64,000 nt of DNA from Echinicola soli (GTDB lineage: Bacteria; Bacteroidota; Bacteroidia; Cytophagales; Cyclobacteriaceae): contig NZ_CP041253.1 of assembly GCF_006575665.1 (NCBI RefSeq), positions 1,307,501 through 1,371,500 of the forward strand. Reading direction: 5' to 3'. The notes under the pieces were generated by a model. That model was not told the DNA's origin. It did no database searches and was given only the letters and a program-made list of their open reading frames with translations. Below are positions 7,783 through 16,242 of this stretch, in pieces. Made by a program: the position numbers and the translations under genes. The stretch's first letter is position 1. The number at the start of each line of letters is the position of its first letter.

Positions 7783-10700
7783 GTGAAACAGTTTTATAGC
7801 AATAATATAAGCTTGATAGGTATCCAAAATTCTGGGAGAAGGTTCTTCCAGAATTTTGTGGTACTTGGCCTTTTGGTATGTTGGTCTTCGCAGCTTATGG
7901 CAAGGCAGGACGAAAACCCAATTGGCCACCAAGATGGAAAACTTCATTATCAGAAAGATGAACATGGCAACAGGCTACTGGATTTTTCCTATTGCGGGTT
8001 TATGGCCAGTGAGGAAGCAATTCCCACGGTGCCCGTTAAAGTAGTGGTTTCACCTGTCGAGGGAGATGCTACTGCCCATATACAAGCGGCGATAGATTAT
8101 GTTGGAGGGCTTTCTGCAGATGGAAATGGCTTTAGAGGAGCTGTTTTGCTGGGATCAGGAACCTATAGGGTCGCTGGACAGCTTCAGTTTTCACAATCCG
8201 GTGTAGTGCTCAGGGGAAGTGGCCAGGGAGAAACGATCTTGCTCGGTACAGGCAAAACCCGTGAAACCCTTGTTCGCATACTGGGAAAGGATGATCGCAA
8301 ATTTGGCGATACACTGAACATCACTGAAGATTTCGTTCCTGTCAATGCCCAGGAAGTAACGGTAGATGGAAAAATCTCAGCAGGTACCAACGTCATGGTG
8401 GTGCGTCCGTCCACACAAGCGTGGATCGATGAGCTTGAAATGAAGGAATTCGGTGGGGAGACAGGATGGATAGGTTGGAAACCCGGTGGACATAACCAAT
8501 ATTGGGACAGAACAGTCACAAAAAATGCCAATGGAAAAGTTACGCTGGATGTACCCTTGACGAATGCTATCGACCAAGAATATGGAGGAGGATATGTGCT
8601 GGATTATCAATGGGCAGGGAGAATAGAAAATGTGGGAATCGAGAACCTTTCCATGCAGTCCACCTATGATCAGTCTAACCCAAAAGATGAAGACCACCGG
8701 TGGTCGGCCATCTCAATGGAAAACGTGCAGGACGCATGGGTGCGACAAGTGGAGTTTAAGCATTTTGCTGGATCAGCCGTGGCGGTTTTTAAGACTGGCA
8801 GAAGAATCACCGTGGAAGATTGCCGTTCTTTGGCACCTGTTTCCGAAGTAGCTGGCGAGCGCCGAAACACCTTTTTTACCGAAGGACAACAGACACTTTT
8901 TCAGCGGTGCTATTCGGAATATGGTTACCACGATTTCAGCACCGGGTTGGCCACTGCGGGTCCCAATGCCTTTGTGCAGTGCAAGGCCTACTTGCCCCAT
9001 AGCTTTAGCGGTGCCCAGCAAGGATGGGCTTCGGGTGTATTGTTTGATATTGTGAGGGTTGACGGCCAGGCCCTTGTTTTTGCGAACCGCATGCAAGAAG
9101 GGCGTGGCGCCGGATGGACGGCTGCCAACAGTGTCTTCTGGCAGTGCGATGCGGCCGAAATCCGAAATTACAGCCCGCCTACTGCGCAAAATTGGGCCTT
9201 TGGCGCTTGGGCGCAGTTTGAGGGAAATGGCCAGTGGATTGAAACCAATAACCACGTTAAGCCCCGCAGCCTTTACTATGCACAGTTGGAAGATCGATTG
9301 GGCAGTTTGCCTTTGGATCCTTTCTTGATGCCTGTGGGATCCGAACCGACCAGTAGTCCCACAGTGGAGCAGGCAGCAGAGATGACCATTTTGGCAAGGG
9401 AACCTTTATTGACCATGGAAGAATGGATTAGTCAGGCTCCTGAAAGAAATCCCATCGACACCAAGGCTTCGCAAGCAAAGACCATTTCCAATTTAAAAAT
9501 TGATATAGAAAAAGCAGATAAAACTACTGCTCCCCGTGTGGCGATAAAGAATGGAAAACTGACCTGGAAAGGCCAGCTTTTGACGGGTCAGACCCAATCC
9601 GTCCAGTGGTGGCGGGGAAGCTTGCGCCCGCGCGACGTGGAGCGGGCACGTCCGCATGTGACGCGTTTTGTGCCAGGAAGGTATGGGGAAGGCTATACCG
9701 ATTTGATTCCCGAGGTAGTGGCTACCATGAAAGCTGAAGGCAGTGTGGCCCTTGACCATAATTATGGGCTTTGGTACGACCGAAGAAGGGATGATCATGA
9801 GCGTGTCAGGAGACTTGATCCGGATGTATGGCCGCCGTTTTACGAACAGCCCTTTGCCCGAAGTGGCCAAGGAGAAGCCTGGGACAGGTTGAGCAAATAC
9901 GACTTGACCAAGTACAGTTATTTTTATTGGAATAGATTGGATCGGTTTGCTGACCTGGCAGAGCAGGAAGGTATTTTACTGATGCACCAAAATTACTTCC
10001 AGCACAACATCTTGGAGGCAGGAGCCCACTGGGCAGACGCTCCTTGGCGAGCAGCCAATAATATCAATGATACCGGCTTTCCAGAACCCCCTCCCTATGC
10101 TGGCGATAAGCGAATCTTTATGGATGAGTATTTCTATGATGTAGACCATCCAAAGCGTAGGGAGTTGCACCGGAAATTTATACGACAGTGTTTGAGCAAT
10201 TTTGCTGATAACAGCAATGTACTGCAGTTTACCAGTGCCGAATACACAGGGCCATTGCACTTCACGCAATTCTGGTTTGATGTGATCGGTGAGTGGGAGG
10301 CTGAGACAGAAAACGATGCCCTGATCGCACTGAGTGCGACCAAGGATGTGCAGGATTCCATTTTAGCTGATCCGGTAAGGAGCAAATTGGTGGACGTGAT
10401 CGATATTCGTTACTGGCATCCGTCAGAGGAAGGTGATTACATTCCTTTGGGAGGGAAGCACATGGCTCCTCGTCAGCATGCGCGAAAAATGAAGCAAGGG
10501 AAAGAAACTCCTGGAGCTATTTACGAAGGAATCCGGAGGTATCGCGAAAAATTCCCCGAAAAAGCAGTAATCTACTCCACACCCGCAGGCAGTCGGATGG
10601 GCTGGGCAGTGCTTTTTGCCGGAGGCTCATTGCCCAATTTACCAGAAGTGGATGATCCCGATTGGAAGGAGAGTCTGAGTACAATGCAATTCAAAAATGA

Positions 10701-10938
10701 GGATGATGATAATTGGTGGATGCAAAATGAGGAAGGAGAAGTGTTGATTTATCTACCGCACAGTAATTCAGTTAATACCATAAAAGAATTTGGCATCCAG
10801 TGGCCAGAAAACGGTGATGCATTGGTCATCCATGCAGCTTCTGGACGGATTATCAAAAGCATACGGGTTAAGGAACCAAGTGGAGGGCAAGCAATCGAAG
10901 CGGATGGCCCTTTGGTGATTTGGGTAAAAATGCAGTAG
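7783..10938 (+). CDS. Exported beta-helix / DUF6298 fusion, probable pectin side-chain enzyme
   Basis: A protein of about 1050 residues. The start is uncertain: the frame is open back to ATG 7714 inside the DUF3826 gene. GTG 7783 or TTG 7813 gives a clean signal peptide ending at 'SSQLMARQ', and I prefer 7783. The first half is a pectate-lyase-like right-handed beta-helix ('AAIDYVGGLSADGNGFRGAVLLGSGTYRV', 'GRIENVGIENLSM', 'HFAGSAVAVFKTGRRITVEDC'). The second half, from about residue 600 ('SVQWWRGSLRPRDVERARPH'), looks like a TIM-barrel-type hydrolase domain matching what I know as DUF6298. Such fusions are found in pectin loci. The specific linkage cleaved is unknown. Confidence 0.75.
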   Translation: MKQFYSNNISLIGIQNSGRRFFQNFVVLGLLVCWSSQLMARQDENPIGHQDGKLHYQKDEHGNRLLDFSYCGFMASEEAIPTVPVKVVVSPVEGDATAHIQAAIDYVGGLSADGNGFRGAVLLGSGTYRVAGQLQFSQSGVVLRGSGQGETILLGTGKTRETLVRILGKDDRKFGDTLNITEDFVPVNAQEVTVDGKISAGTNVMVVRPSTQAWIDELEMKEFGGETGWIGWKPGGHNQYWDRTVTKNANGKVTLDVPLTNAIDQEYGGGYVLDYQWAGRIENVGIENLSMQSTYDQSNPKDEDHRWSAISMENVQDAWVRQVEFKHFAGSAVAVFKTGRRITVEDCRSLAPVSEVAGERRNTFFTEGQQTLFQRCYSEYGYHDFSTGLATAGPNAFVQCKAYLPHSFSGAQQGWASGVLFDIVRVDGQALVFANRMQEGRGAGWTAANSVFWQCDAAEIRNYSPPTAQNWAFGAWAQFEGNGQWIETNNHVKPRSLYYAQLEDRLGSLPLDPFLMPVGSEPTSSPTVEQAAEMTILAREPLLTMEEWISQAPERNPIDTKASQAKTISNLKIDIEKADKTTAPRVAIKNGKLTWKGQLLTGQTQSVQWWRGSLRPRDVERARPHVTRFVPGRYGEGYTDLIPEVVATMKAEGSVALDHNYGLWYDRRRDDHERVRRLDPDVWPPFYEQPFARSGQGEAWDRLSKYDLTKYSYFYWNRLDRFADLAEQEGILLMHQNYFQHNILEAGAHWADAPWRAANNINDTGFPEPPPYAGDKRIFMDEYFYDVDHPKRRELHRKFIRQCLSNFADNSNVLQFTSAEYTGPLHFTQFWFDVIGEWEAETENDALIALSATKDVQDSILADPVRSKLVDVIDIRYWHPSEEGDYIPLGGKHMAPRQHARKMKQGKETPGAIYEGIRRYREKFPEKAVIYSTPAGSRMGWAVLFAGGSLPNLPEVDDPDWKESLSTMQFKNEDDDNWWMQNEEGEVLIYLPHSNSVNTIKEFGIQWPENGDALVIHAASGRIIKSIRVKEPSGGQAIEADGPLVIWVKMQ

Positions 10939-10984
10939 AAGTAAAAGGGATATACTATTCTCAAAACCCGCTGTCTCTGACGCG

Positions 10985-11115
10985 GGATTTGTTGAAGATA
11001 CCAGCGTTGTCCTGTTGTCCCGTCGACTGTACCGCGGGACTTGCTAAAGTTGAGTCTTAGACTCAATTTTCATGGTGCAGGGGCAAAGCCCCTGCACAAC
11101 TATATCGGGAATTTA
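10985..11115. repeat. Composite hairpin repeat between DUF6298 and GH140 genes
   Basis: This holds several palindromes in a row: 'ttgagtcttagactcaa' at about 11051-11067, and GTGCAGGGGC-aaa-GCCCCTGCAC near 11075-11098 (10-base-pair perfect stem). A 'cgggaatttacagtcccc' hairpin near 11105-11122 follows. The same modules in the same order occur at 12684-12799 and, more degraded, at 29565-29675. No coding potential. Confidence 0.65.
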
Positions 11116-11221
11116 CAGTCCCCTAGAAACGAAATTAGTAAAGAAGCTGCTGCCATGAGAGCATGAAGCAACTTGCATAACCTATAAACATTACAACCTT
11201 TCAACAAATAACCAATCAAGA

Positions 11222-12649
11222 ATGAAACTCAACATAACACTGGGCATCGCAGCCTTTGTAGTTGGCACTTTACTAGGCTGCCAAAGTAATAAAACCGAAA
11301 CACAGACTGCCGTAAAACCGGCAGAGGCTCCAAAGGGCCTGCCCTTCTTGAAAGTTTCCGATAATAAACGCTATTTCGTCACCACCAGTGGCGAGCCTTT
11401 TTTTTGGTTGGGGGATACCGGATGGCTGTTGTTCAATAAGCTGAAAAGGGAAGAAGCTTTACAGTATTTTGAAGACCGAAAAGAAAAAGGCTATAATGTC
11501 GTTCAGGTGATGACCCTGCATACCCTTGGTGCCGTGAATGCCTATGGCGACAGTGCACTTGTCAACCAAAATGTGGCCACACCATTGACGCAACCCGGAA
11601 GCGATTTTGCAGATTCTGCGGCCTATGATTTTTGGGATCACATTGATTACTTGGTGAGAGAAGCGGAGAAAAAGGGCATCTACATGGCCATGGTTCCCGT
11701 TTGGGGTTCCAATGTCAAGGATGGCGGCGTGACCGTGGAGGAGGCCAGGAAATATGCCAAGTTCCTAACGCTCCGCTACAAAGACCGTCCCAATGTCATC
11801 TGGCTCAATGGAGGCGACACCTTTGGCAATGAATATACTGATGTGTGGAATGCGATTGGTGAGACCTTGGATAAAAATGACAAAAACCACCTGATCACTT
11901 TCCACCCAAGGGGGAGAATGCAGTCTTCAGATTGGTTTGCCGATGCGGCATGGATGGACTTTCACATGTTTCAGTCCGGCCACCGTCGGTACGATCAGGA
12001 CGATACAGAAAGGGCCTATGGTGAGGACAATTGGAAATATGTTCAGGCAGATTATAGACTTGATCGTAAAATGCCCACAGTGGACGGAGAGCCTTCGTAC
12101 GAAGGGATTCCGGAAGGGCTTCATGATCCTGAAGAAGGATTTTGGGATGCTGATGCAGTAAGAAGATATGCGTACTGGGCAGTATTTTCTGGTGCAGCAG
12201 GCCACACCTATGGCCACAGTGCTGTCATGCAGATGCACCGTCCAGAAGATGGTGAAGTGGGTGCTTATGGCAATACCAAACAATGGACAGATGCGCTCAA
12301 TGATCCCGGTGCCAAGCAGATGCACTACCTAAAAGACCTGATCCTGCAATTCCCTTACCTGGAGCGTATACCTGACCAATCCCTGATTGCCAATCAAGGT
12401 GAAAGACACGACCATTTGGCTGCCACTAGAGGCGAAAAGTATGCCCTCATCTATACCTATACCGGCAGACCTATTCAAGTAAACATGGAGGTGATTAGGG
12501 GAGAAAAAGCCACGGCCAGCTGGTTTAATCCCCGAGATGGTAAAATGAATGAAATCGGTGAGGTGGATGCCAAAGGTGTGAAGGAATTCAAACCGGACGG
12601 GAAGGTGCAGGATGGCAACGACTGGGTCTTGGTGTTAAATTACGAATGA
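11222..12649 (+). CDS. GH140-like glycoside hydrolase (apiosidase type), lipoprotein
   Basis: A 475-residue lipoprotein (lipobox 'GTLLGCQ'). The barrel domain starts with 'LPFLKVSDNKRYFVTTSGEPFFWLGDTGW', the DUF4038 signature. It contains 'NVIWLNGGDTFGNEY' and 'TVDGEPSYEGI', where the acidic residues are candidates for the catalytic pair. The C-terminal 90 residues ('KYALIYTYTGRPIQVNM' ... 'ASWFNPRDGKMNEIG') match the small beta domain that follows DUF4038 in these enzymes. The characterised GH140 member removes apiose-linked side chains of rhamnogalacturonan II. Specificity here is by family only. It sits between the DUF6298 and GH28 genes. Confidence 0.82.
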   Translation: MKLNITLGIAAFVVGTLLGCQSNKTETQTAVKPAEAPKGLPFLKVSDNKRYFVTTSGEPFFWLGDTGWLLFNKLKREEALQYFEDRKEKGYNVVQVMTLHTLGAVNAYGDSALVNQNVATPLTQPGSDFADSAAYDFWDHIDYLVREAEKKGIYMAMVPVWGSNVKDGGVTVEEARKYAKFLTLRYKDRPNVIWLNGGDTFGNEYTDVWNAIGETLDKNDKNHLITFHPRGRMQSSDWFADAAWMDFHMFQSGHRRYDQDDTERAYGEDNWKYVQADYRLDRKMPTVDGEPSYEGIPEGLHDPEEGFWDADAVRRYAYWAVFSGAAGHTYGHSAVMQMHRPEDGEVGAYGNTKQWTDALNDPGAKQMHYLKDLILQFPYLERIPDQSLIANQGERHDHLAATRGEKYALIYTYTGRPIQVNMEVIRGEKATASWFNPRDGKMNEIGEVDAKGVKEFKPDGKVQDGNDWVLVLNYE

Positions 12650-12683
12650 AGTAGGCAGTCTACAATAGTGAGTATTGAGACCG

Positions 12684-12799
12684 TTTGTTATTGCCGGGTC
12701 TCTGCCCCGGCAATAACAAACTTTGAGTCTCTGACTTAATGCAAGCACTGTTCCTGATTTGTAATCAGGAACTCACGATAATGGGGATTACAAATCCCC
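12684..12799. repeat. Array of three perfect hairpins
   Basis: Hairpin 1: 12684-12698 pairs with 12706-12720 (15 perfect pairs, 7-base loop). Hairpin 2: 12750-12759 pairs with 12763-12772 around a TGT loop. Hairpin 3: 12783-12789 pairs with 12793-12799 around ACA. Between the first and second lies 'ttgagtctctgacttaa'. None is followed by a T-run, so these are not ordinary terminators. They separate GH140 from GH28 on the same strand. Confidence 0.75.
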
Positions 12800-12820
12800 T
12801 ATCATGTATCAAAATAACCT

Positions 12821-14401
12821 ATGAAAAAGTACATCACGTTATTGTTTATTATAAGCCTTTTTGCTTTTAGCCATACCTTGACGGCTGCCAATTCCGGCTG
12901 GACCAATATTTTGGAAGTGGGCGGAAACAATGAAGGGAAGCTTTGTACAGAAGCGATCCAACATGCCATCGACAAGGCTGCTGAGGCGGGTGGTGGAACC
13001 CTTTATTTCCCGGCAGGTGATTACCTTACGGGAGCCATTCACATGAAAAGTAATACCACTCTTCACTTGGATGCGGGAGCAGTGTTGCGGTTTTCCACCA
13101 ATTTTGACCATTATCTGCCTTTTGTGCAGATGCGCTGGGAAGGTACCGTGATGAATAATTTTTCGCCGCTGATCTATGCGTATGAGGCAGAGAACATCAC
13201 CATTACAGGCCGTGGAAAGATAGATGGCCAGGGCAAAGACTGGTGGATGGAAATGTACCGCATCCACGAGGCAGATCCCGAAACCCTCAAGGAGAGCAAG
13301 TACCAAAAGATGTGGACAGAGGCCAATGTGGGACTGGAAACTACTCCCAATTACCAAAAGACCATGCGGCTGAAGTTTTTCAGGCCACCATTGATCCAGC
13401 CTTTCCGCTGTAAAAATGTACGCATTGAAGGGGTAACTATTGTGAATTCACCTTTTTGGACGGTAAATCCAGCTTTTTGTGACAATGTCACTGTCACGGG
13501 GGTTACCATCGAAAACCCGCCTTCCCCCAATACCGACGGCATCAACCCTACCTCCTGTCGCAATGTACACATCTCTGACTGCCATATCAGCGTGGGTGAT
13601 GACTGTATCACGATCAAGTCCGGAAGGGATATCGATGGCCGAAAATGGGACACCCCGACCGAAAATGTCACCATCACCAATTGCACTATGCTCAGCGGGC
13701 ATGGTGGTGTGGTGATCGGAAGTGAGATTTCCGGCAGTATCCGGAAAGTGACGATCTCCAATTGTGTCTTTGATGGCACCGACAGGGGGATCCGGCTGAA
13801 AGCGGCCAGAGGACGTGGCGGCGTGGTAGAAGAAATTAGGGTGGACAATGTGGTCATGAAGGACATTCAGCTGGAAGCCATTGTGATGAACCTTTTTTAT
13901 GATAAAGACACCAAGGAAGGACCGGTAACGGAAGAAACGCCCGCTTTCCGCAACATTCATATTTCCAATGTCACAGGAAGCGAAGTAAATGTAGCGGGAA
14001 AAATACTCGGTATCCCAGAGATGCCTATTGATCAGATCACTTTCTCTAACATCAATATGGAGGCAAAAGAAGGAATTTCCATCCATACTGCTACCAATGT
14101 AGAGCTGCATGATGTGCAAATCACCACCGAGATGGGGCCTTCCGTAAGTGTGGAGGAGACGGAAGGCATTATATTGGACAATATCAAAAGCCGCCAGCCC
14201 CATGCAGACCGACCTGTGATCGAAATGACCAATGTCAGCAATGCCTTGGTGACCAATAATTTCCCAATGGCCAGCACCCCTAACTTCCTGAAGGTGCTGG
14301 GGGAAAAGAGCATGGACATCTTTATCCAAAACAACCAATGGAGCAATGTGGAGGAGCCGGTGATAAAGGGGAATGAGGTGAAAGGAGTACCAAGCCAATA
14401 G
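12821..14401 (+). CDS. Exo/endo-polygalacturonase family GH28
   Basis: A 526-residue exported GH28 enzyme. The signal peptide ends near 'SHTLTAANSG'. A right-handed beta-helix follows, with all four GH28 catalytic segments: 'NTDGINPTSC', 'VGDDCITIKSG', 'GHGGVVIGSE' and 'RGIRLKA'. The Asp in NTD and the two Asp in GDD are the catalytic acids. The enzyme hydrolyses alpha-1,4-galacturonan or the rhamnose-galacturonan backbone, and exo or endo action cannot be told from sequence alone. The N-terminal 'AAEAGGGTLYFPAGDYLTGAIHMKSN' is the usual substrate-side start of bacterial members. It is complete and in line with its neighbours. Confidence 0.93.
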   Translation: MKKYITLLFIISLFAFSHTLTAANSGWTNILEVGGNNEGKLCTEAIQHAIDKAAEAGGGTLYFPAGDYLTGAIHMKSNTTLHLDAGAVLRFSTNFDHYLPFVQMRWEGTVMNNFSPLIYAYEAENITITGRGKIDGQGKDWWMEMYRIHEADPETLKESKYQKMWTEANVGLETTPNYQKTMRLKFFRPPLIQPFRCKNVRIEGVTIVNSPFWTVNPAFCDNVTVTGVTIENPPSPNTDGINPTSCRNVHISDCHISVGDDCITIKSGRDIDGRKWDTPTENVTITNCTMLSGHGGVVIGSEISGSIRKVTISNCVFDGTDRGIRLKAARGRGGVVEEIRVDNVVMKDIQLEAIVMNLFYDKDTKEGPVTEETPAFRNIHISNVTGSEVNVAGKILGIPEMPIDQITFSNINMEAKEGISIHTATNVELHDVQITTEMGPSVSVEETEGIILDNIKSRQPHADRPVIEMTNVSNALVTNNFPMASTPNFLKVLGEKSMDIFIQNNQWSNVEEPVIKGNEVKGVPSQ

Positions 14402-15058
14402 ACGCTAGACATTAGATTTGAGATACAACGGTGTTGGATGATCCAAGAGGGGCAAAAGCCGCCGCTGCGGAGAGGAAGTTCGGAAGCCTTGTGAGGTGGT
14501 TTCTGTCTATAAAGCCGTGTCTGGTTCCATAGACGGCAGAGGCATGTCGAACATCAGAAGACGGATGGACGGCGAAGTACTTGGCAATGAAGTGGAAACA
14601 TGTACTGATAACCTCGAAGGGGTGTTATTATCTTAGCCATGGGTGAAGCCCTCGGTAATAAAAAGGCAAAGCATTAGGGCATTAGCTGCACGGATCGTCC
14701 TAGGGTCATCTTCTTTCCGCTAATGCCCATGGATGGTTAATAAAAACAACAAAAGAAAAGTAGCCTTTTAACCTCAGTTCGATTATAAAACCGTCATCGC
14801 GAACGGAGTGAAGCGATCCCGTATCTGAAAACGAGATTGCCGCGTCGCAAGCTCCTCGCAATGACGTTTTTGATGCTAATTATGAGTCGAACTCAGGTTT
14901 TTACTGTTTGGGATTTCACCCTAGGACGAACGCTCAGGGCAGACATCCCAAACAAGAATAATGGAGATTTTTAATCCCAGTATGATTTAAAGAACGCCCT
15001 GAGGGTTCTTGTACGAGAATCAAGAACCCTTAAAAATTTAGATTTAACGAAGAAATAC
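14402..15058. other. Non-coding region with unidentified GC-rich block and repeats
   Basis: A 657-base gap. The left part (about 14440-14640) is unusually GC-rich for an intergenic region here and carries no open frame of note. Its base pattern looks like structured RNA or a decayed mobile element, but I could not identify it. Positions 14790-14870 hold the 'gcgaacggagtgaagcgatc ... gagattgcc' type repeat, with parts also at 16085-16135 and 29515-29560. Around 14920-14945 is a 'gaacgctcagggc' element like one at 22575. Confidence 0.4.
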
Positions 15059-16003
15059 ATGAAGAAAAGACTTAAAAATAAATGGTGGGTTATTGGGTTA
15101 ATATTGACTGGAATCTGCTTTCTGAGCTGTCAGTCAGAAAAGGAATATTACATATTTACCTCCTTTAGGGAGCCTGCTGACAAAGGGCTTTATTTGGCTT
15201 ACAGTGAAGATGGGTATCATTGGGAAAGTCTGGGCGGTCCCTTCCTTCCACCAAAGGCAGGCAAAAGTAAGATCATGCGCGACCCTTCTGTGGTCAGAGG
15301 GCCGGAGGGGACGTATCACATGGTGTGGACCACCGATTGGAAGGGCGGTAATGGCTTTGGTTATGCCAGCACCAATGATTTTATCGATTGGTCGGAGCAG
15401 AAATTCATCCCCGCCATGTCCCATGAACCAGAGGTGGTCAATGTCTGGGCACCGGAGATTTTTTATGATGACGAAGAAGATCGCTACATCATCATTTGGG
15501 CATCCACGATCCCTTTCCGCTATGAAAAGGGCGAGGAGGAAGAGCGTAACAATCACCGGATGTACTATACCACCACCAAGGACTTTGAGGAATTTACACC
15601 TACCAAGCTCTTTTTGGAGCCTGGATTCAGCGTGATTGATGCGGTGATCGTGAAGCGAAAGAAAGATGATTATGTCTTGGTGTTGAAGGACAATACCCGG
15701 CCCAATAGGAATATTCAAGTCGCCTTTGGCAATTCCCCTTTAGGCCCATGGGAGGATTACTCAGCACCTTTTTCTGACTTCCTTACCGAAGGTCCTACCG
15801 TCCTGAAAGAAGGGGAGAAATGGCTGATTTACTTTGACAGCTATGGGGCCAAAACCTATCAGGCCGTCAGCACCGTTGATTTCAAGACCTTTACCGGTAT
15901 TGATGACCAGATCAGCTTGCCCGAAGGACATAAACACGGCACCATCAGCACGGTTTCCAAAGAGGTGCTGGAAAATCTAAAAGCCAACGCGAAAACGAAA
16001 TGA
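15059..16003 (+). CDS. GH43-like beta-propeller glycosidase, lipoprotein
   Basis: A 314-residue lipoprotein (lipobox 'GICFLSCQ') with a five-bladed propeller of the GH43/GH117-type clan. The three acidic positions are visible: 'KIMRDPSVV' (base Asp), 'FSVIDAVIVK' (modulator Asp) and 'FLTEGPTVLK' (acid Glu). Enzymes of this type remove arabinofuranose, xylose or galactose residues from side chains, fitting pectin arabinan or galactan. The length is minimal, so there is no binding domain. Its stop overlaps an in-frame ATG of the next frame (ATGA at 16000), but the next gene probably starts about 240 bases later. Confidence 0.8.
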   Translation: MKKRLKNKWWVIGLILTGICFLSCQSEKEYYIFTSFREPADKGLYLAYSEDGYHWESLGGPFLPPKAGKSKIMRDPSVVRGPEGTYHMVWTTDWKGGNGFGYASTNDFIDWSEQKFIPAMSHEPEVVNVWAPEIFYDDEEDRYIIIWASTIPFRYEKGEEEERNNHRMYYTTTKDFEEFTPTKLFLEPGFSVIDAVIVKRKKDDYVLVLKDNTRPNRNIQVAFGNSPLGPWEDYSAPFSDFLTEGPTVLKEGEKWLIYFDSYGAKTYQAVSTVDFKTFTGIDDQISLPEGHKHGTISTVSKEVLENLKANAKTK

Positions 16004-16242
16004 AGATAGTAAAGAGTATGAAGATAGAAGTACGAGGTACGAAGTATAAAGGACGAAGGCCAGGAAATGCTGAATTTCCATGCTTCCCAGACGGCATTGC
16101 GAGGAGGACGGTAGGACGACGTGGCAATCTCCAATTAAAAGGCTTAGCTAGCAAACTGTTCCGGATGTCTGTCCAGGGCCTTTCCGAAGGAATGAAGCCG
16201 TTCAGGATTTGTAATCCTCCGTTGTCCCGTCGGCTGTGCCGC

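Noticed and set aside
11051..11122. Hairpins considered as rho-independent terminators
   Set aside because: The stems are strong, but no T-run follows and the same modules occur elsewhere in both contexts.
13448..14398. 316-codon - strand frame inside GH28
   Set aside because: Antisense to a complete GH28 with all catalytic motifs. His-rich translation is typical of a shadow frame.
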